Source of the DNA: Macrobrachium rosenbergii | Taxonomy: Eukaryota; Arthropoda; Malacostraca; Decapoda; Palaemonidae | Direction: 5' to 3' | DNA length: 64,000 bases | Assembly (NCBI RefSeq): GCF_040412425.1 | Contig: NC_089781.1 | Span: 49,096,727 to 49,160,726 of the forward strand | In this document: one piece after another, positions 22,952-33,563 of the stretch | Numbering within the stretch: position 1 is the first letter of the stretch | Layout of the letters: each line of letters begins with the position of its first letter | Program-made: the position numbers and the translations under genes | Notes under the pieces: model-generated | The model's input: only the letters and a program-made list of their open reading frames with translations | Databases searched by the model: none | What the model was told of the DNA's origin: nothing

Positions 22952-23265
22952 TTTCTGGGTTTGACCTGTGTCACCCGGTGAAATTGGTTCCATCAAGCAC
23001 ATTTCTAGGTATAAGTATTGCTATATATATAGAGAAAAAAGCTGTCTAGAATGCTGAGGTTACTACCCTCAGTTCGCTCATCTATTAATTAAAATTAGAT
23101 GTCGGTATACACAAAGGGTGAGTGTTGCCACTGCCACAGGCCTCTGCCCTGTACAGATCTCCAATCCCAAAATCCCGGAAAGTGAGGGGCCGTCGCATAC
23201 CCAACGCCCATCGCCCGGTCAACCAACACCTCAGCCGCCATCTCAGCCTCATTCCATCTTAGCAC
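22952..23265 (+). repeat. DIRS copy 1 left inverted terminal repeat
   Basis: Begins TTTTCTGGGTTTGACCTGTG and is the reverse complement of 34,253-34,567, with matching blocks such as CTAGAAATGTGCTTGATGGA and GGGATTTTGGGATTGGAGAT on the right. It ends near the sequence ATTCCATCTTAGCACG. Confidence 0.9.
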
Positions 23266-25120
23266 GCTGGTATACATCACTGTATCTTTCCCTTGTGCTG
23301 CATTTTTGCCATTATACTTGAGTTTCATGTCTTCCGTTCAGGAATCTTCTTCATCCAAGTTAAGTACCATCTTCTTTTGGGGTTTTTTCTTATAGAGGCT
23401 TCTTATTTGACCCTTAATTCAATAATTACGGGGTTAAATAACTCGGTGCGGTCATCCGCGATCGCTTCGCCTCGGCCATGTTGACCCTTAGTCTTCATGT
23501 GGCTTTAGCAGTGAGATTCTGCTTGTGTTTTACACTGTTATTTATTTTAGATATTGTTAGATATTTCTGCCCCTTTAGGAAGTTCTTTTTGGCGAATTGT
23601 TCTTTCGCTGGCAGGGGATGTTGTGCCCGTATCATAACGGATCTAGGCTAGTGTTGGAGGCTTCCCCCTCCCGCCTTTCTGATCATAAATATTCCTTTTC
23701 CCTGGGCACCTTCCTCTTGCGGCGAAGGAATACATTCTCCAAGATGGTACTGTTTTGCTCATGACCTTTCCTGATATGTACGACATGTATATTTTTGGAT
23801 TTAAAATGTTTTGGATTCAGCGTTAGGGTCGGCCATTTTCGTATCACCCGCGTTCAACATGTTGCGAGTTGTTAGGCCCTCTCTACAGCACGAGTCTTTT
23901 ATATATTATAAATTTCTGTGCATTTATTTTTATATATATTTATATTTCACACATCATTTGGTTAAATTTTCTTAGTACTTTGAGTCAGGTAGTTTCTTTG
24001 ATGGGTATTCTGGCCTAGCCCTCTTGTCTGCAATTGGAGGGCTAGGCTACTTAGGTTAGGCGCCTATCATGACCCTCATGCTTCCTAGCTCCCCCGACCA
24101 GGTCGTTTTGAGGCTTGGAGGGAGGTGTTGGATGGTTGAGTGAGTTCCTCGTTCTCTTGGCCCACCTGTCCATGCCGTCATGTTTTTGGAGGGTGTGGTT
24201 AGGCTTCGGAGACCCCCCCTCCCCTCCCGTTTTAGCCTACCTGACCAGACCAGTTGGTTTTCGAGAGGTAGGTTAGAATGGTGAGGGTCTCCTCATTACT
24301 TAGCCCCCCACCTGACCAGGCTGTCGGCGTTGGAGGGTGTGGCCAGACCTTGCGTGGAATTTCTCTCCCCCCTCTCCCCCCCTTCCATACCTCTGTTAAC
24401 CTTCTCCCAAGTCAAAAAAATTTTTTTTGACGTTGGGGGGCGGTCTGGAGTCGAAGGTTGCACGTTCTTTTTCATGTCGTTAGCCTAGCCCTTCCTTACC
24501 CATTCTTTAACATTTGGCGGGTGTCCCTAGTTTCTCCCTGCGCGAGGGACGTCGGTCTCCACGACCGGCACCCCGTGGGGAGTTTCTATAGGTGTCCAAG
24601 GGGTGTTTCCCACCCACCTGGCCACCGCTTCTCGGCCCCCTCCATTTTGTTATTTCCTCCCTGTTCCTTAGCTTTGGCGTGTGACCTTGACTTCTCCCCA
24701 CGTGAGGGACGTCGATCTCTTATGACCGGCACCCCGTGGGGAGTTTCGGCCAGCGTCCAGATAGTATTACCCACCTATCTGGCCTCCGCCTTTCGGTTTC
24801 CGCCATTCTGCTAGTGTTTCGTTTGTTCGCTTTCCTCAGTGTTAGCTAGAGCACCGAACACAAGTCCAGGGACACTATCTTGGCTTCCGCTAGGTTCATT
24901 CTCCGCCGGGTTTGTCAGGTCTCCCGTTGTTTTTGTACATGTTACCACTCCGGTGGGTATGGTTTTCGGTTGGTTGGTGTGTACCCCGCCACAGGCGTTG
25001 AGAGTTGAGCCAGTTTTGAGGTCTCCTCTCCGCCTCCTCCGCCACTACCATAGGTATGAAGTAACAGGATTTCCGAGACAACCAGAGCGGAGTATCATAA
25101 CCAGCAAAGTACTGCTGTTT
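23266..25120 (+). other. DIRS copy 1 leader region
   Basis: About 1.85 kb of C/T-rich leader with no recognised domain. It contains a diverged direct duplication of about 155 bp: CGAGGGACGTCGGTCTC with GACCGGCACCCCGTGGGGAG near 24,545-24,585, and the matching blocks near 24,705-24,745. The region before gag probably holds the promoter and an upstream exon or exons, since gag begins at a splice-acceptor-like site. An open frame at 24,839-25,282 runs into the gag exon but is unsupported upstream. Confidence 0.6.
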
Positions 25121-25255
25121 ACAGATTTAGTTGACCATCCTGTAGCTTTCTTTACCATTCCACTGCCGGACCATTCCACTGGGGACCTGATTGTCTGGCA
25201 CCCAGACGGCTGTGAGGTGTGCTACGCTCTGTACGAGCAGGTGTTGGATGAGTCG

Positions 25256-25360
25256 GTAAGCTTCAAGTCCGCTAACCTTTAGTCTCACTTTGACTTCATG
25301 GCTTATATTGATGGATGTGGCGGTTGGAGATCGTTTTAGTAAGCCTTTCTTCTCTTTCAG
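25256..25360 (+). other. Candidate spliceosomal intron in DIRS copy 1 gag (105 bp)
   Basis: Donor CG|GTAAGC and acceptor TCTCTTTCAG| delimit 105 bp with a C/T-rich 3' end. Joining the exons keeps frame: DES then SDRSSRN and on to GGFGRNVPSGK. The same donor and acceptor positions flank a 112-bp intron in copy 2 (37,985-38,096), with diverged intron sequence but conserved exon frame. Confidence 0.78.
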
Positions 25361-25669
25361 TCTGACCGTAGTTCCCGCAACTCTTCGCTGTCGACCCTGA
25401 AGGTCTGGGTCGGCGGGTTTGGGAGGAACGTCCCGTCGGGGAAGCCCTACATCCTTTCAGAGGGGATTTGCAATCTCCTCTACCCCGGCGCCCGGATCTC
25501 AGCCGCAGTTCCGGCGGAAGTAGCCGCCCCCTTGATAGAGCAGATCCGGGAGGAGACGCAGCCCTCCCAAGACGACAACATATGCGAAGAGGTGGCGGAA
25601 GAGGTGGTGGCCATCAATATAAATCTGGAACCCATGAATGTCGAGCCGGACCAGGTAGAAGGTAGGGAG

Positions 25670-25735
25670 GTAAGTGAGGCAGGGGGAGCGAGTTCCCTTT
25701 TCAATTCTCCTTCTTCCTCCTCTTCTTCATTTCAG
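25670..25735 (+). other. In-frame 66-bp GT-AG segment in gag (possible optional intron)
   Basis: GAG|GTAAGTGAGGCAG...CATTTCAG|GG spans exactly 66 bases, 22 codons, with no stop, so gag reads through or splices in frame. Copy 2 has the same 66-bp segment (38,406-38,471) with perfect donor and acceptor. When translated it is Ser-rich (SPSSSSSSFQ). Confidence 0.45.
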
Positions 25736-27439
25736 GGTTTCCAGAAATCTGCTTACCTTGAGGACAGATCGAGGTCTACTGTCCCCAAGGTGAAAACCTT
25801 GAAAACAAAGGGCTTATCCAAGTCCTCTAGGCCTCACAGGTCTAATCCTGTAGCTCCCTCGAAGTCGTCACGGGCTCTTAGTCCGGTGGCTTCAACTAGC
25901 AAGGCTACTCCCCCTGCCAAGGGGTCGAGATCCAGGGCGGTTAAGGCGAGTCCCCCTCAACCTAACTTTGACCCTGAGGCTTTTGCAGAGTTTCTCTTGC
26001 AGAAGCTTGACGAGAAGGTTGAAGCCAGGATGAATGACCTTTCCTCTCAGCTTGATTCGAACTGGAAGACTTCAGATGATTCTTGGAAGTCTTTAGCTGA
26101 GAGGATGCAGAACCAGGAGAACTTGCTCTCCGGGTTTATGTGCTCCAGAGTGGCGGCACAAACGTACGCTGTTCCGGATGCCTCCAGTCTTCCTCCCTTT
26201 GATAAGGGAAACCCTTGGCGTCTGGCTCTTCATGCCCCTCGGCATGAAGATACTCTTACCATTGAAGGCTTGGGTACACGCAGGTTGGAAGAACTGGAGT
26301 TCTTCCCACACGACCTGGTGCCTCCCTACCCAGGCTACGCCAGACTCACGGAAGAAGCTTGGATCAGATCAGACAGGTCCCGAAGGAGACAGTCATCTTT
26401 CCTAGGGACCAAGCCCAATCCGCCTTGGTGCACACTCTCACGGAGTGGGGGGCGGAGAACACCAAACTTACCCCCTTCAAAGGGACCTTCACTATGTTCT
26501 CATTGGGTGATGCTGTCCCTACTCCCTGCATGTCTAAGGTAGCTCTGCTGACTTGTCAGGCAGGCATCGAGGGTAAACCGCTGCCTCAACTCCGGGAGAC
26601 AGATCCCACTTCTCTTGTCTTCCCCGGAGGTTCGGAATTTTGGTCGGGAGCTCCAGCCACATTCACGGTGGGCAAACTCGACCCCGAGTGCGCTTCATCC
26701 CTGTTCAGTGAACAGCTTCCCAAGATTCCGGAGGCTCTTCTAAAAGCGGAATTCGAGGCCAGGTGTAGGCTGAGTCGCTCCATGCATTCCTTGTGTTTGA
26801 CGGAGGCAACGGCGGTGACTTACAATGAAGAACCTCTCTTCCAGGTCCTAACTAAATCCCTGTTGGCGGGATTCCAGGCGGACCTGTACGACTTTATTGT
26901 GGCGAGGATAAATTGCCGAAAGCACATCTTTGCGGACGCCACCATAAGGCATGAACCCAATAGGGTCATGAAGAGCTCTATTTGGGGCGCCAACATCTGC
27001 CCCGAGAGTGAAGTGAATAATGTCCTGGCGGAGGCAACCAGGGCAAATCAAAGCCTCCGCTCCCACTGGGGTCTTCCCTTCAAAAGAAAGGCCACTGAGT
27101 CTGCCAAACCTCATGCTAAATCAGGAAAGGTTCAGGAAGTACAAAAGGCCTCACACCCAGACTATGCTGCAGGCTGTACCGGTCTCCCAGGTCGGTCAGC
27201 CTTCAAGTTCAAAGGCCTAACCTCAACAACAGTTTGTGCTGATGCAGCCTGCTCAGCATACCCTTGCTTCCCCAACCTTCGTGACATCTCCGGCTTTCAA
27301 CGCCTCGTTTGAAAGCCAGGGAGCGTTTTGTGGCTTTAACAGGAACGCAAGGGGAAGCAGAGCCAGAGCCTCCTTCAGAGGTAGGGCTGCGTCACGTTCC
27401 CTCTCGAGGGAGGAGGCCGGGGTGGTAGAGGAGGTAAGC

Positions 27440-28330
27440 CCTCTCCCGCCCAATGAGTCTCCTCAGGTAGGCGGGAGGTTGTATCTTTTCGGGACCGATG
27501 GACCTTCAGTCCATGGGCCCACAGCATAGTCTCCAAAGGTCTGGGATGGAGCTGGAGCAGAGGTCCCCCTCCGCTAGTCAGATTCCATCAGTCCCCATCC
27601 AAAGCCCTCCTGGACTTTGTAAAGGACCTGCTTCAGAAGAGGGCTATAAAGAAAGTGAGACACCTGAAATTTCAAGGAAGACTGTTCAGCGTTCCGAAGA
27701 AAGGCTCCAGTCAGCAAAGAGTAATCTTAGATTTGTCTCGTCTCAATCTTTACATTCAATGCGACAAATTTCGCATGCTTACAATCTCACAGGTGCGGAC
27801 CCTACTTCCCCGTGGAGCCATCACCACCTCTATAGATCTTTCCGACGCCTATTATCACGTCCCGGTTGCGAGAAACTTCTCTCCTTACCTAGGATTCAGA
27901 CTAGGAAAACAAGCTTACTCATTCAGAGTCATGCCATTCGGGCTCAACATAGTGCCCAGAATCTTCACCAAACTGGCAGAAACAGTAGTTCAGCAGTTAC
28001 GGTCCCAGGGGATCATGTTAGCCGCATACCTAGACGATTGGATAATTTGGGCATCCAACGCCGAGGAATGTCGGAGAGCAACAGCCATAGTGATCAACTT
28101 CCTGGAATCTCTAGGCTTTCAAATAAACAGGGAGAAATCCCGCCTAGTTCCGGAGGCTCGATTTCAGTGGCTAGGAATCCAATGGGATCTGGACTCTCAC
28201 AAACTGTCTCTTCCGCCAGCCAAAAGGAGGGAAATAGCCAAAGCCACCAGGCAGTTCCTCAAAAACAGGAAAGCCACTCGCCGTACCCAAGAAAAGAGTC
28301 CTAGGTTCTTTTCAGTTCGTATCTGTTAAA
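27440..28330 (+). pseudogene. DIRS copy 1 reverse transcriptase
   Basis: RT core begins LKFQGRLFSVPKKGSSQQRV (about 27,665) and continues ILDLSRLNLYIQCDKFRML and TSIDLSDAYYHVPVAR (first catalytic Asp). MPFGLNIVPRIFTKLAETVV follows, then YLDDW at 28,027-28,041 (catalytic DD) and FQWLGIQWDLDSHKLSLPP. The pattern IDLSDAYYH plus YLDD with W is that of DIRS RTs. The catalytic residues are intact, but the frame breaks at both ends (upstream stop after GPTA at 27,529; downstream near 28,310). Confidence 0.9.
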
Positions 28331-28910
28331 GACCTGCTTCTGAAAGCCAAACTGAAAGACATAAACAGAGTGTGGCGGAGATGAGCCAACAACAGACTCA
28401 GAGACAAGGTGTCCCTAATTCCGATAGTGTTGAGGAAAAGACTTCGGTCGTGGTCGTCAGTCAAGAGTCTATCAAGGTCAGTACCCCTCCAGTTTCCTCC
28501 TCCATCATTGGTGATCCACACGGACGCTTCTCTGAGCGGGTGGGGAGGATATTCCCAACACAGAAAAGTTCAAGGAACGTGGTCCACCATGTTCCGCCAG
28601 TTCCATATCAACATTCTCGAAGCAATGGCAGTATTTCTAACTCTGAAAAAACTACGTCCATCCAGACAGATCCATATCAGACTGGTACTGGACAGTGCAG
28701 TAGTAGTGCATTGTATAAATAGGGGGGGGCTCCAAGTCGAGCCGGATCAATCAAGTGATGATAGCAATTTTCTCCCTGGCAAGAAAGCACCGTTGGCATT
28801 TATCAGGCACCCATCTGGCAGGTGTCCGGAATGTCATTGCGGATTCTCTGTCCAGGACAACTCCGCTGGAGTCGGAATGGTCTCTGGACAAAACATCATT
28901 TGAGTGGATT
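28331..28910 (+). pseudogene. DIRS copy 1 RNase H domain
   Basis: LVIHTDASLSGWGGYS (Asp), FHINILEAMAVFLTL (Glu), IRLVLDSAVVVHCINRGG (Asp) and, after a frameshift near 28,740, GVRNVIADSLSR (Asp) form the D-E-D-D set of a retroelement RNase H that degrades RNA of the hybrid. The frameshift separates the last Asp from the first three. Confidence 0.87.
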
Positions 28911-29252
28911 CAACGTCAGGTACCGGGTCTCCAGGTAGATCTGTTTGCCACAGAGAGCAACCACAAACTTCCATGTTACGTTGCTCCCAATCTGGACCCA
29001 CTTGCTCACTCCACAGATGCGATGTCAATAGATTGGAACATGTGGCAGAAAATCTATCTGCTTCCACCATTCAAAGGTCAAGTGGCCCTGGTGGCACCCA
29101 ACTGGCCGAAGAGCAGTTGGTTTCCTCTTCTTCTAGAGTTGAAACTCCGGTGTATTCAAATTCCCAGGCCAAAGTTGACTCAAATCGTACAAACTCGGAC
29201 TGTGTCAGCTTCCTCAAGAATTCTAAATGCCCTGGCTTTATGGACTTCATGA
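28911..29252 (+). CDS. DIRS copy 1 methylase-like pol C-terminal domain
   Basis: Follows RNase H in the same frame: VPGLQVDLFATESNHKLPCY, then DPLAHSTDAMSIDW, IYLLPPFKGQVALVAPNWPK and SWFPLLLELKLR. DIRS elements carry a domain here described as DAM-methyltransferase-like; the VDLFA and DA...DW signatures are what I recognise. Whether it methylates DNA is not shown by sequence. Copies 2 and 3 have a longer linker (INILLKVLHKLRS) that is deleted here. Confidence 0.75.
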   Translation, partial: QRQVPGLQVDLFATESNHKLPCYVAPNLDPLAHSTDAMSIDWNMWQKIYLLPPFKGQVALVAPNWPKSSWFPLLLELKLRCIQIPRPKLTQIVQTRTVSASSRILNALALWTS

Positions 29253-29269
29253 AATTCGCTGCTCAGAGA

Positions 29270-30211
29270 GGTGCTAATATTGATCCTGTTAATACATTGT
29301 TCTTAGAGTCAGATAAAGGGACTCTACTCTCAGAGAGTATGATTCAGCAGTTAAAAAGTTAGCATTATTCCTGAAAGAATCTGAAGCTAAAGTGATGACC
29401 ACGAATCTTGCAATCTCGTTCTTCAGATCATTATTTCAAAAAGGACTGGCCTCTAGTACTATTACTACAGCAAAGTCGGCTTTAAAAAAGATATTTTTAC
29501 ATGGTTTCAATATTGACTTAACGGACAACATCAATCCCTAGAGCATGCGCTCGTTTGAGACCAGCAACCCGTCCACACATGGTTTCCTGGTTCTTAAATG
29601 ACGTGCTGAAGTTAGCATCGGACACTGATAATGAACAGTGTCCATATTTGAGTCTGTTAAGGAAAACGTTATTCTTAATTAGCCTAGCTTCAGGTGCCAG
29701 AATTTCTGAACTATCCGCTCTCTCTAGAGAACCGAACCATGTTGATTTCCTCCCATCAGGAGAAGTTCTGCTATCCCTGGATCTAAAATTTTTAGCTAAG
29801 AATGAAGATCCACAAGATAGGTGGTCCCCTTGGAAGGTTATCCCCCTTCCACAGGATCCGTCCTTATGTCCAGTCACTACTTTAAAGGCTTATTTACATA
29901 GAACTTCTAATGTACTGTCGGGCCCTCTTTTTGTCAGGGAAAAGGGAGGAACCCTTTCCTTAAAGGCCATCAGACAACAAATACTGTATTTTATTAAACA
30001 AGCTAACCCAGATTCAGTACCTAAGGTTCATGATATCCGAGCAGTGGCCACCTCCACTAATTATTTTCATAATATGAACTTTGAAGATCTTAAAAAATAT
30101 ACGGGTTGGAAATCACCATCAGTATTCAAACGCCACTATCTTAAATCTCTAGAGGCCCTAAAATTTTCCACAGTGGCTGCAGGAAGTATTGTCCCTTCCG
30201 CCCTAGATTGA
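29270..30211 (+). pseudogene. DIRS copy 1 tyrosine recombinase
   Basis: N-terminal SAM-like part (LALFLKESEAKVMTTNLAI, STITTAKSALKKIF) then the catalytic core: LASGARISELSAL (Arg box I), VHDIRAVATS (HxxR box II), GWKSPSVFKRHYLKSL (nucleophile Tyr). This enzyme integrates the circular DNA copy and replaces an integrase. A frameshift at about 29,340 and a small deletion at about 29,525 (relative to copy 2, which retains DSYFSSIPRA) split the N-terminus. From 29,555 the core is open to its stop at 30,211. Confidence 0.9.
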
Positions 30212-30352
30212 CCTATGCAATCTTAGTTATCCTGTCCCTTTCCTCTCTCGCCTACGTGCCTCGTTTACTTACCTTGCCGTCTATTCTTAGGTCAGGCATG
30301 CTTCACAGCCTGACTCCTGACCATGTTGTATATTGTCATTATTCTCTTGTTT

Positions 30353-30399
30353 TATAGAGGGATCAGAAATTTGTTTTAATTTAGCATTTCCCAACGTTT

Positions 30400-30483
<84 letters not shown>

Positions 30484-30826
30484 TGTAATTGTCATTGTGA
30501 GTGGTTCGGTTGTTGGAGTTGGTTTTACGGCTGTCTCTCTGTCTGTCGGTCTGTCGGGAGTTTTTCGGTTTTTGGGGAAGTCTTGGGCAGTTGAGGTCCA
30601 ACCTTGAAAGTGAACGGGGAGTTCGTCTGTTTTTTTTGGTACCAGCATTAATGGTTCATGTCTCTTCTTTTTTTTGTTTGTTCGTTGTTGGTGGAGGGTC
30701 GGTTTAAGTTTTTGTTTCGTGGTTGTGTGCTGTGATTGGCGACCGTGGACCTTATCCATCTCCAGCAACCGAAGATCAGGGTGAGTGTTGCGTGTTGTGT
30801 TGTTTGTGGGTGTGAATTCCGCCACA
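30353..30826 (+). repeat. 5' LTR with internal (GA)n
   Basis: 474 bp starting TATAGAGGGATCAG and ending ATTCCGCCACA. It contains a (GA)n tract at about 30,403-30,481 and TTTTACGGCTGTCTCTCTG-type U5 sequence. It differs from the 3' LTR mainly in GA-tract length and in small homopolymer changes, implying a young insertion. Confidence 0.9.
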
Positions 30827-30833
30827 TAATATT

Positions 30834-30851
30834 TGGCGCCCAACGTGGGGC
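30834..30851 (+). promoter_or_regulatory. Primer-binding site (tRNA-Lys type)
   Basis: The 18 bases TGGCGCCCAACGTGGGGC lie 7 bases past the 5' LTR. The sequence matches the 3' end complement of a tRNA-Lys(1,2) primer as known from several retroelements. The same PBS occurs at 52,491. Confidence 0.88.
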
Positions 30852-30908
30852 AGCTGGTATTGCAGCTGCAAGTGAGATTGGTGGCTGGTAGTGTGACTGA
30901 AGAGAAGG

Positions 30909-33202
30909 ATGGAAGAGGAACTGGTGAGGTTGAGAGAGGAGAATACGTGGTTGAGGGGTGAGAATGAGAGATTGAGGAGTCAGTTGGAGGAGATGGGGGG
31001 AATGCTAAGAAGTGCGAAAGAAGAAATGAAAGGGGAGATGAAAGAGTCAGAAGAGAGAATGGAAGAGAGGATGGATAAAAAGTTGGAGGGAATGATGAAA
31101 GGTGTGGAAGAAATGATGAAAGGTATGTTCAAGGGTGTTTTTGGAGAAGGGGCTGTTGGAGGCAGGTTCTCTGGAACGTGTGAAGGGGCAAGAGAGAAAG
31201 AAAAGGAGGAAGAAGTGAATGGAAGCGTGAGTGATGAAAGTGATATGGGAATAGGAAGTAAGAAACGAGGGAATGAGAGGCAGGGTAAGGAAAAGGGAAT
31301 GAAAAGCAAGGGAAGGAACAGAGGGAAAGTAAGGATAAGTCAGGGGAAGAAAAAGGGAAGAAGGGAAAGGAAAGGAAACTGGTAAGAAGGGTAAGGAAGT
31401 GGGAAAGGCAGGAAAGAAGGGAGAGGGGTGAAGGCAGTAGTGATAGTGAGGTGGATGGAGGTGAGTGGATAAAAGTGGATAAAAAGAGGGGGAAGAAGAG
31501 TGTAATGAGTAAGATGAATGTAAGTGCAGAAGTGGACTCTTTGTATTCGGAAGAGGGTATGAAAGGACAGAGCGAAAGTAGCAAAAGTGAGAGTGAAAGT
31601 GAGAAAGAAGTGAGAAAGGCTATGTATTTGAGGGAGGTACCCGGTGTGAAAAGTATAATGAGTATGGAAGTAGGGATGTGCATGATTTCTTTAGGGAGTA
31701 TGAAAGGTTTTGTCAGGATAAGTATGGGGAAAGTAAGAGAGTGTGGGCACGAGAATTAGGAGAGTATTTGACTGGGTTTTTACTTGATATGTATAGGGTT
31801 ATTATGAGTGTGGGGATGTTGAGTATGACAAGGTGAAAGCTAGACTAGTTGAGCAAGATTTGCGAGGCGTATGAAAGCGAGTGTTAAGTATAAGAGGAAG
31901 AATGAATTTGATGAGGCAAGAATGAAAGCTGGGGAAACCTTGTCACTGTATGCTTGTAGGCTGGAGACGTTGGCAAGGAAGAAGTTTGGGGATGATGGGA
32001 TAGATGAATGTAAGGAGTTAGTACGGAAGTTGTTAGGGACAGTGCCAGATGGAGTTAGAGAATTTGTGAACTTGAAGCGGAAGGAGAAGAAAAGATGGAC
32101 GAATGAAAGGTTGACTTGGGGAGAAATTTTGGAAATTGTAGAAGATTATGAGCTTGGCAGGGTTATAAAAGAGAGCAGAAGTGTAAGTGTAAGGGCTGGG
32201 GTAGATGAGAGGGTACCAGAGTTCGGAAGCTTTAGGGATGCAGTGTTGAGGGGCCCAATGAGAATGGCCGATAGTGTAATAGATAGGAGTGTAAGAGCAA
32301 GTAATGTGGAGGTGCCAGGGAGGACGAATGATGGGTTTGTAAGGAACAACGGGTTGGACGGGTTAGGGATAGTAGTGTACAAAGGGAAGGTCGATGAGTG
32401 GAAGTCGAGGCGAAGTGTTTTAGATGTGGAAAGGAAGGACATACAAAGAATGAGTGTAGGTGGGCTTTAGGAGCATGTTTCGGTGTGGGCAACCGGGACA
32501 TTTGGTAAGGAGTGTACGAAAGATAGGGGTTAAATGCTACAGGTGCGGACAGGTGGGTCATATTGCTAATGGTTGTAGGGTACCCGAGTGAATGTAATAT
32601 GTGGCAACTGTGGTAAGAATGGGCATTATGCGAGAATGTGTTCAGAACCGAGAGCGAAGTGTGACGAATGTGGAATGGAAGGGCATGTATCAAGTGTATG
32701 TAGACGAAAAGAGGGTGACTGTGACAGCGAATTCGGGAAACTGAGTGTGAAGGGGGGTTCAAATGGGTGGATCCTCCAGGATGCAAGCGTGCGTGTGATG
32801 CATGTACGTGAGGGGTTGTTGCATGAGGATCAGCAATTTGTTTTGATAGAGTATGGTAGAAAACGTAAGAAAGGGAAGAACGTAAGTAAACTGAATGGTC
32901 GTAAGTTGTGTGATAGGGGTGTGAGTGCCAAAGTGGAAATGAGTGATAAAGCGTGTAATACGGATGAATGGGATGGTATGGATAGAACGTATAGCATATG
33001 CGGGTTTGATATGACTGAGTTGACTGAACGTGTAGGGGTTAGTGAACGGTTGGAGGTGAGCGAAAGTGTAAGAGTAAGAGAGCGTAGCAGTGATAGACGA
33101 GTGATTGAAAGCATGAATGAATCGTTGCAAGAATTGGAAAGGTCAATGAGCGAATGGGATGGGTTAGTTGAAGAATTGGGGAGGTATTTGGGAACGAGTT
33201 AG
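30909..33202 (+). pseudogene. Gag polyprotein region with five CCHC zinc knuckles (broken)
   Basis: ATG at 30,909 starts a Glu/Lys-rich coiled-coil (MEEELVRLREENTWLRGENE), open to 31,385. Frames then shift at about 31,385-31,450, 31,660-31,870 and 32,470-32,590. The block YLREVPGVK is shared with the palindrome gag (FLREVPGIEKFN). Knuckles at 32,410-32,705 are CFRCGKEGHTKNEC, CFRCGQPGHLVRS (last Cys lost), CYRCGQVGHIANGC, CGNCGKNGHYARMC and CDECGMEGHVSSVC. The C-terminal part to 33,202 (SMNESLQELERSMSEW) is helical. Gag would package RNA; here it is interrupted. Confidence 0.82.
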
Positions 33203-33440
33203 AGGGTATAGATGAGATTGTGGATGAAATTGAGAGTGGTAATAGTGAAGAAGATAGCGTGAATCTCAGAGAGAATGGAGGAGAAAATGTAAATCTGAAT
33301 GTTGCTGGAAGAGAGAGCGAGTCTGAGAGAATGATTGCGTGCCCATGCGAACGCGATCTAGAGGACCTGCTAGGGAGCATCCGTGGGTGTTGCGTAAAGG
33401 CGATTTGAAAGAGGTGTGAAAGGTGTTGGTTGGGAAATGC

Positions 33441-33454
33441 TAAAAGGGGGGAAA
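33441..33454 (+). promoter_or_regulatory. Polypurine tract
   Basis: AAAAGGGGGGAAA directly precedes the 3' LTR, the expected plus-strand primer for an LTR element. Confidence 0.8.
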
Positions 33455-33499
33455 TATAGAGGGATCAGAAATTTGTTTTAATTTAGCATTTCCCAACGT

Positions 33500-33563
<64 letters not shown>

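Larger units (their letters stand above)
25121..27450 (+). pseudogene. DIRS copy 1 gag (spliced, frameshifted)
   Basis: First exon end (to 25,255) reads DLIVWHPDGCEVCYA...DES. After an intron (25,256-25,360) the frame continues with VGGFGRNVPSGKPYI, LLYPGARISAAVP and an acidic stretch. A Ser/Lys/Pro-rich basic region follows, then a conserved core (RHEDTLTIEGLGTRRLEELE, VPKETVIFPRDQAQSAL, FEARCRLSRSM, LTKSLLAGFQADLYDF) and a Gly/Arg-rich tail (NRNARGSRARASFRGR). Frameshifts lie near 26,370 and 27,110. It corresponds to gag-like ORF1 of DIRS elements; no viral-type capsid fold is claimed. The GR tail suggests RNA binding. Confidence 0.82.

Noticed and set aside
30401..30607. Open frame of alternating Arg-Glu
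   Set aside because: It is the translation of a (GA)n microsatellite in the LTR.
32146..33130. Minus-strand frames of 94-184 codons opposite the LTR-element gag
   Set aside because: Antisense shadows of purine-rich gag coding; rich in Ser/Thr/Pro/Leu with no domain.
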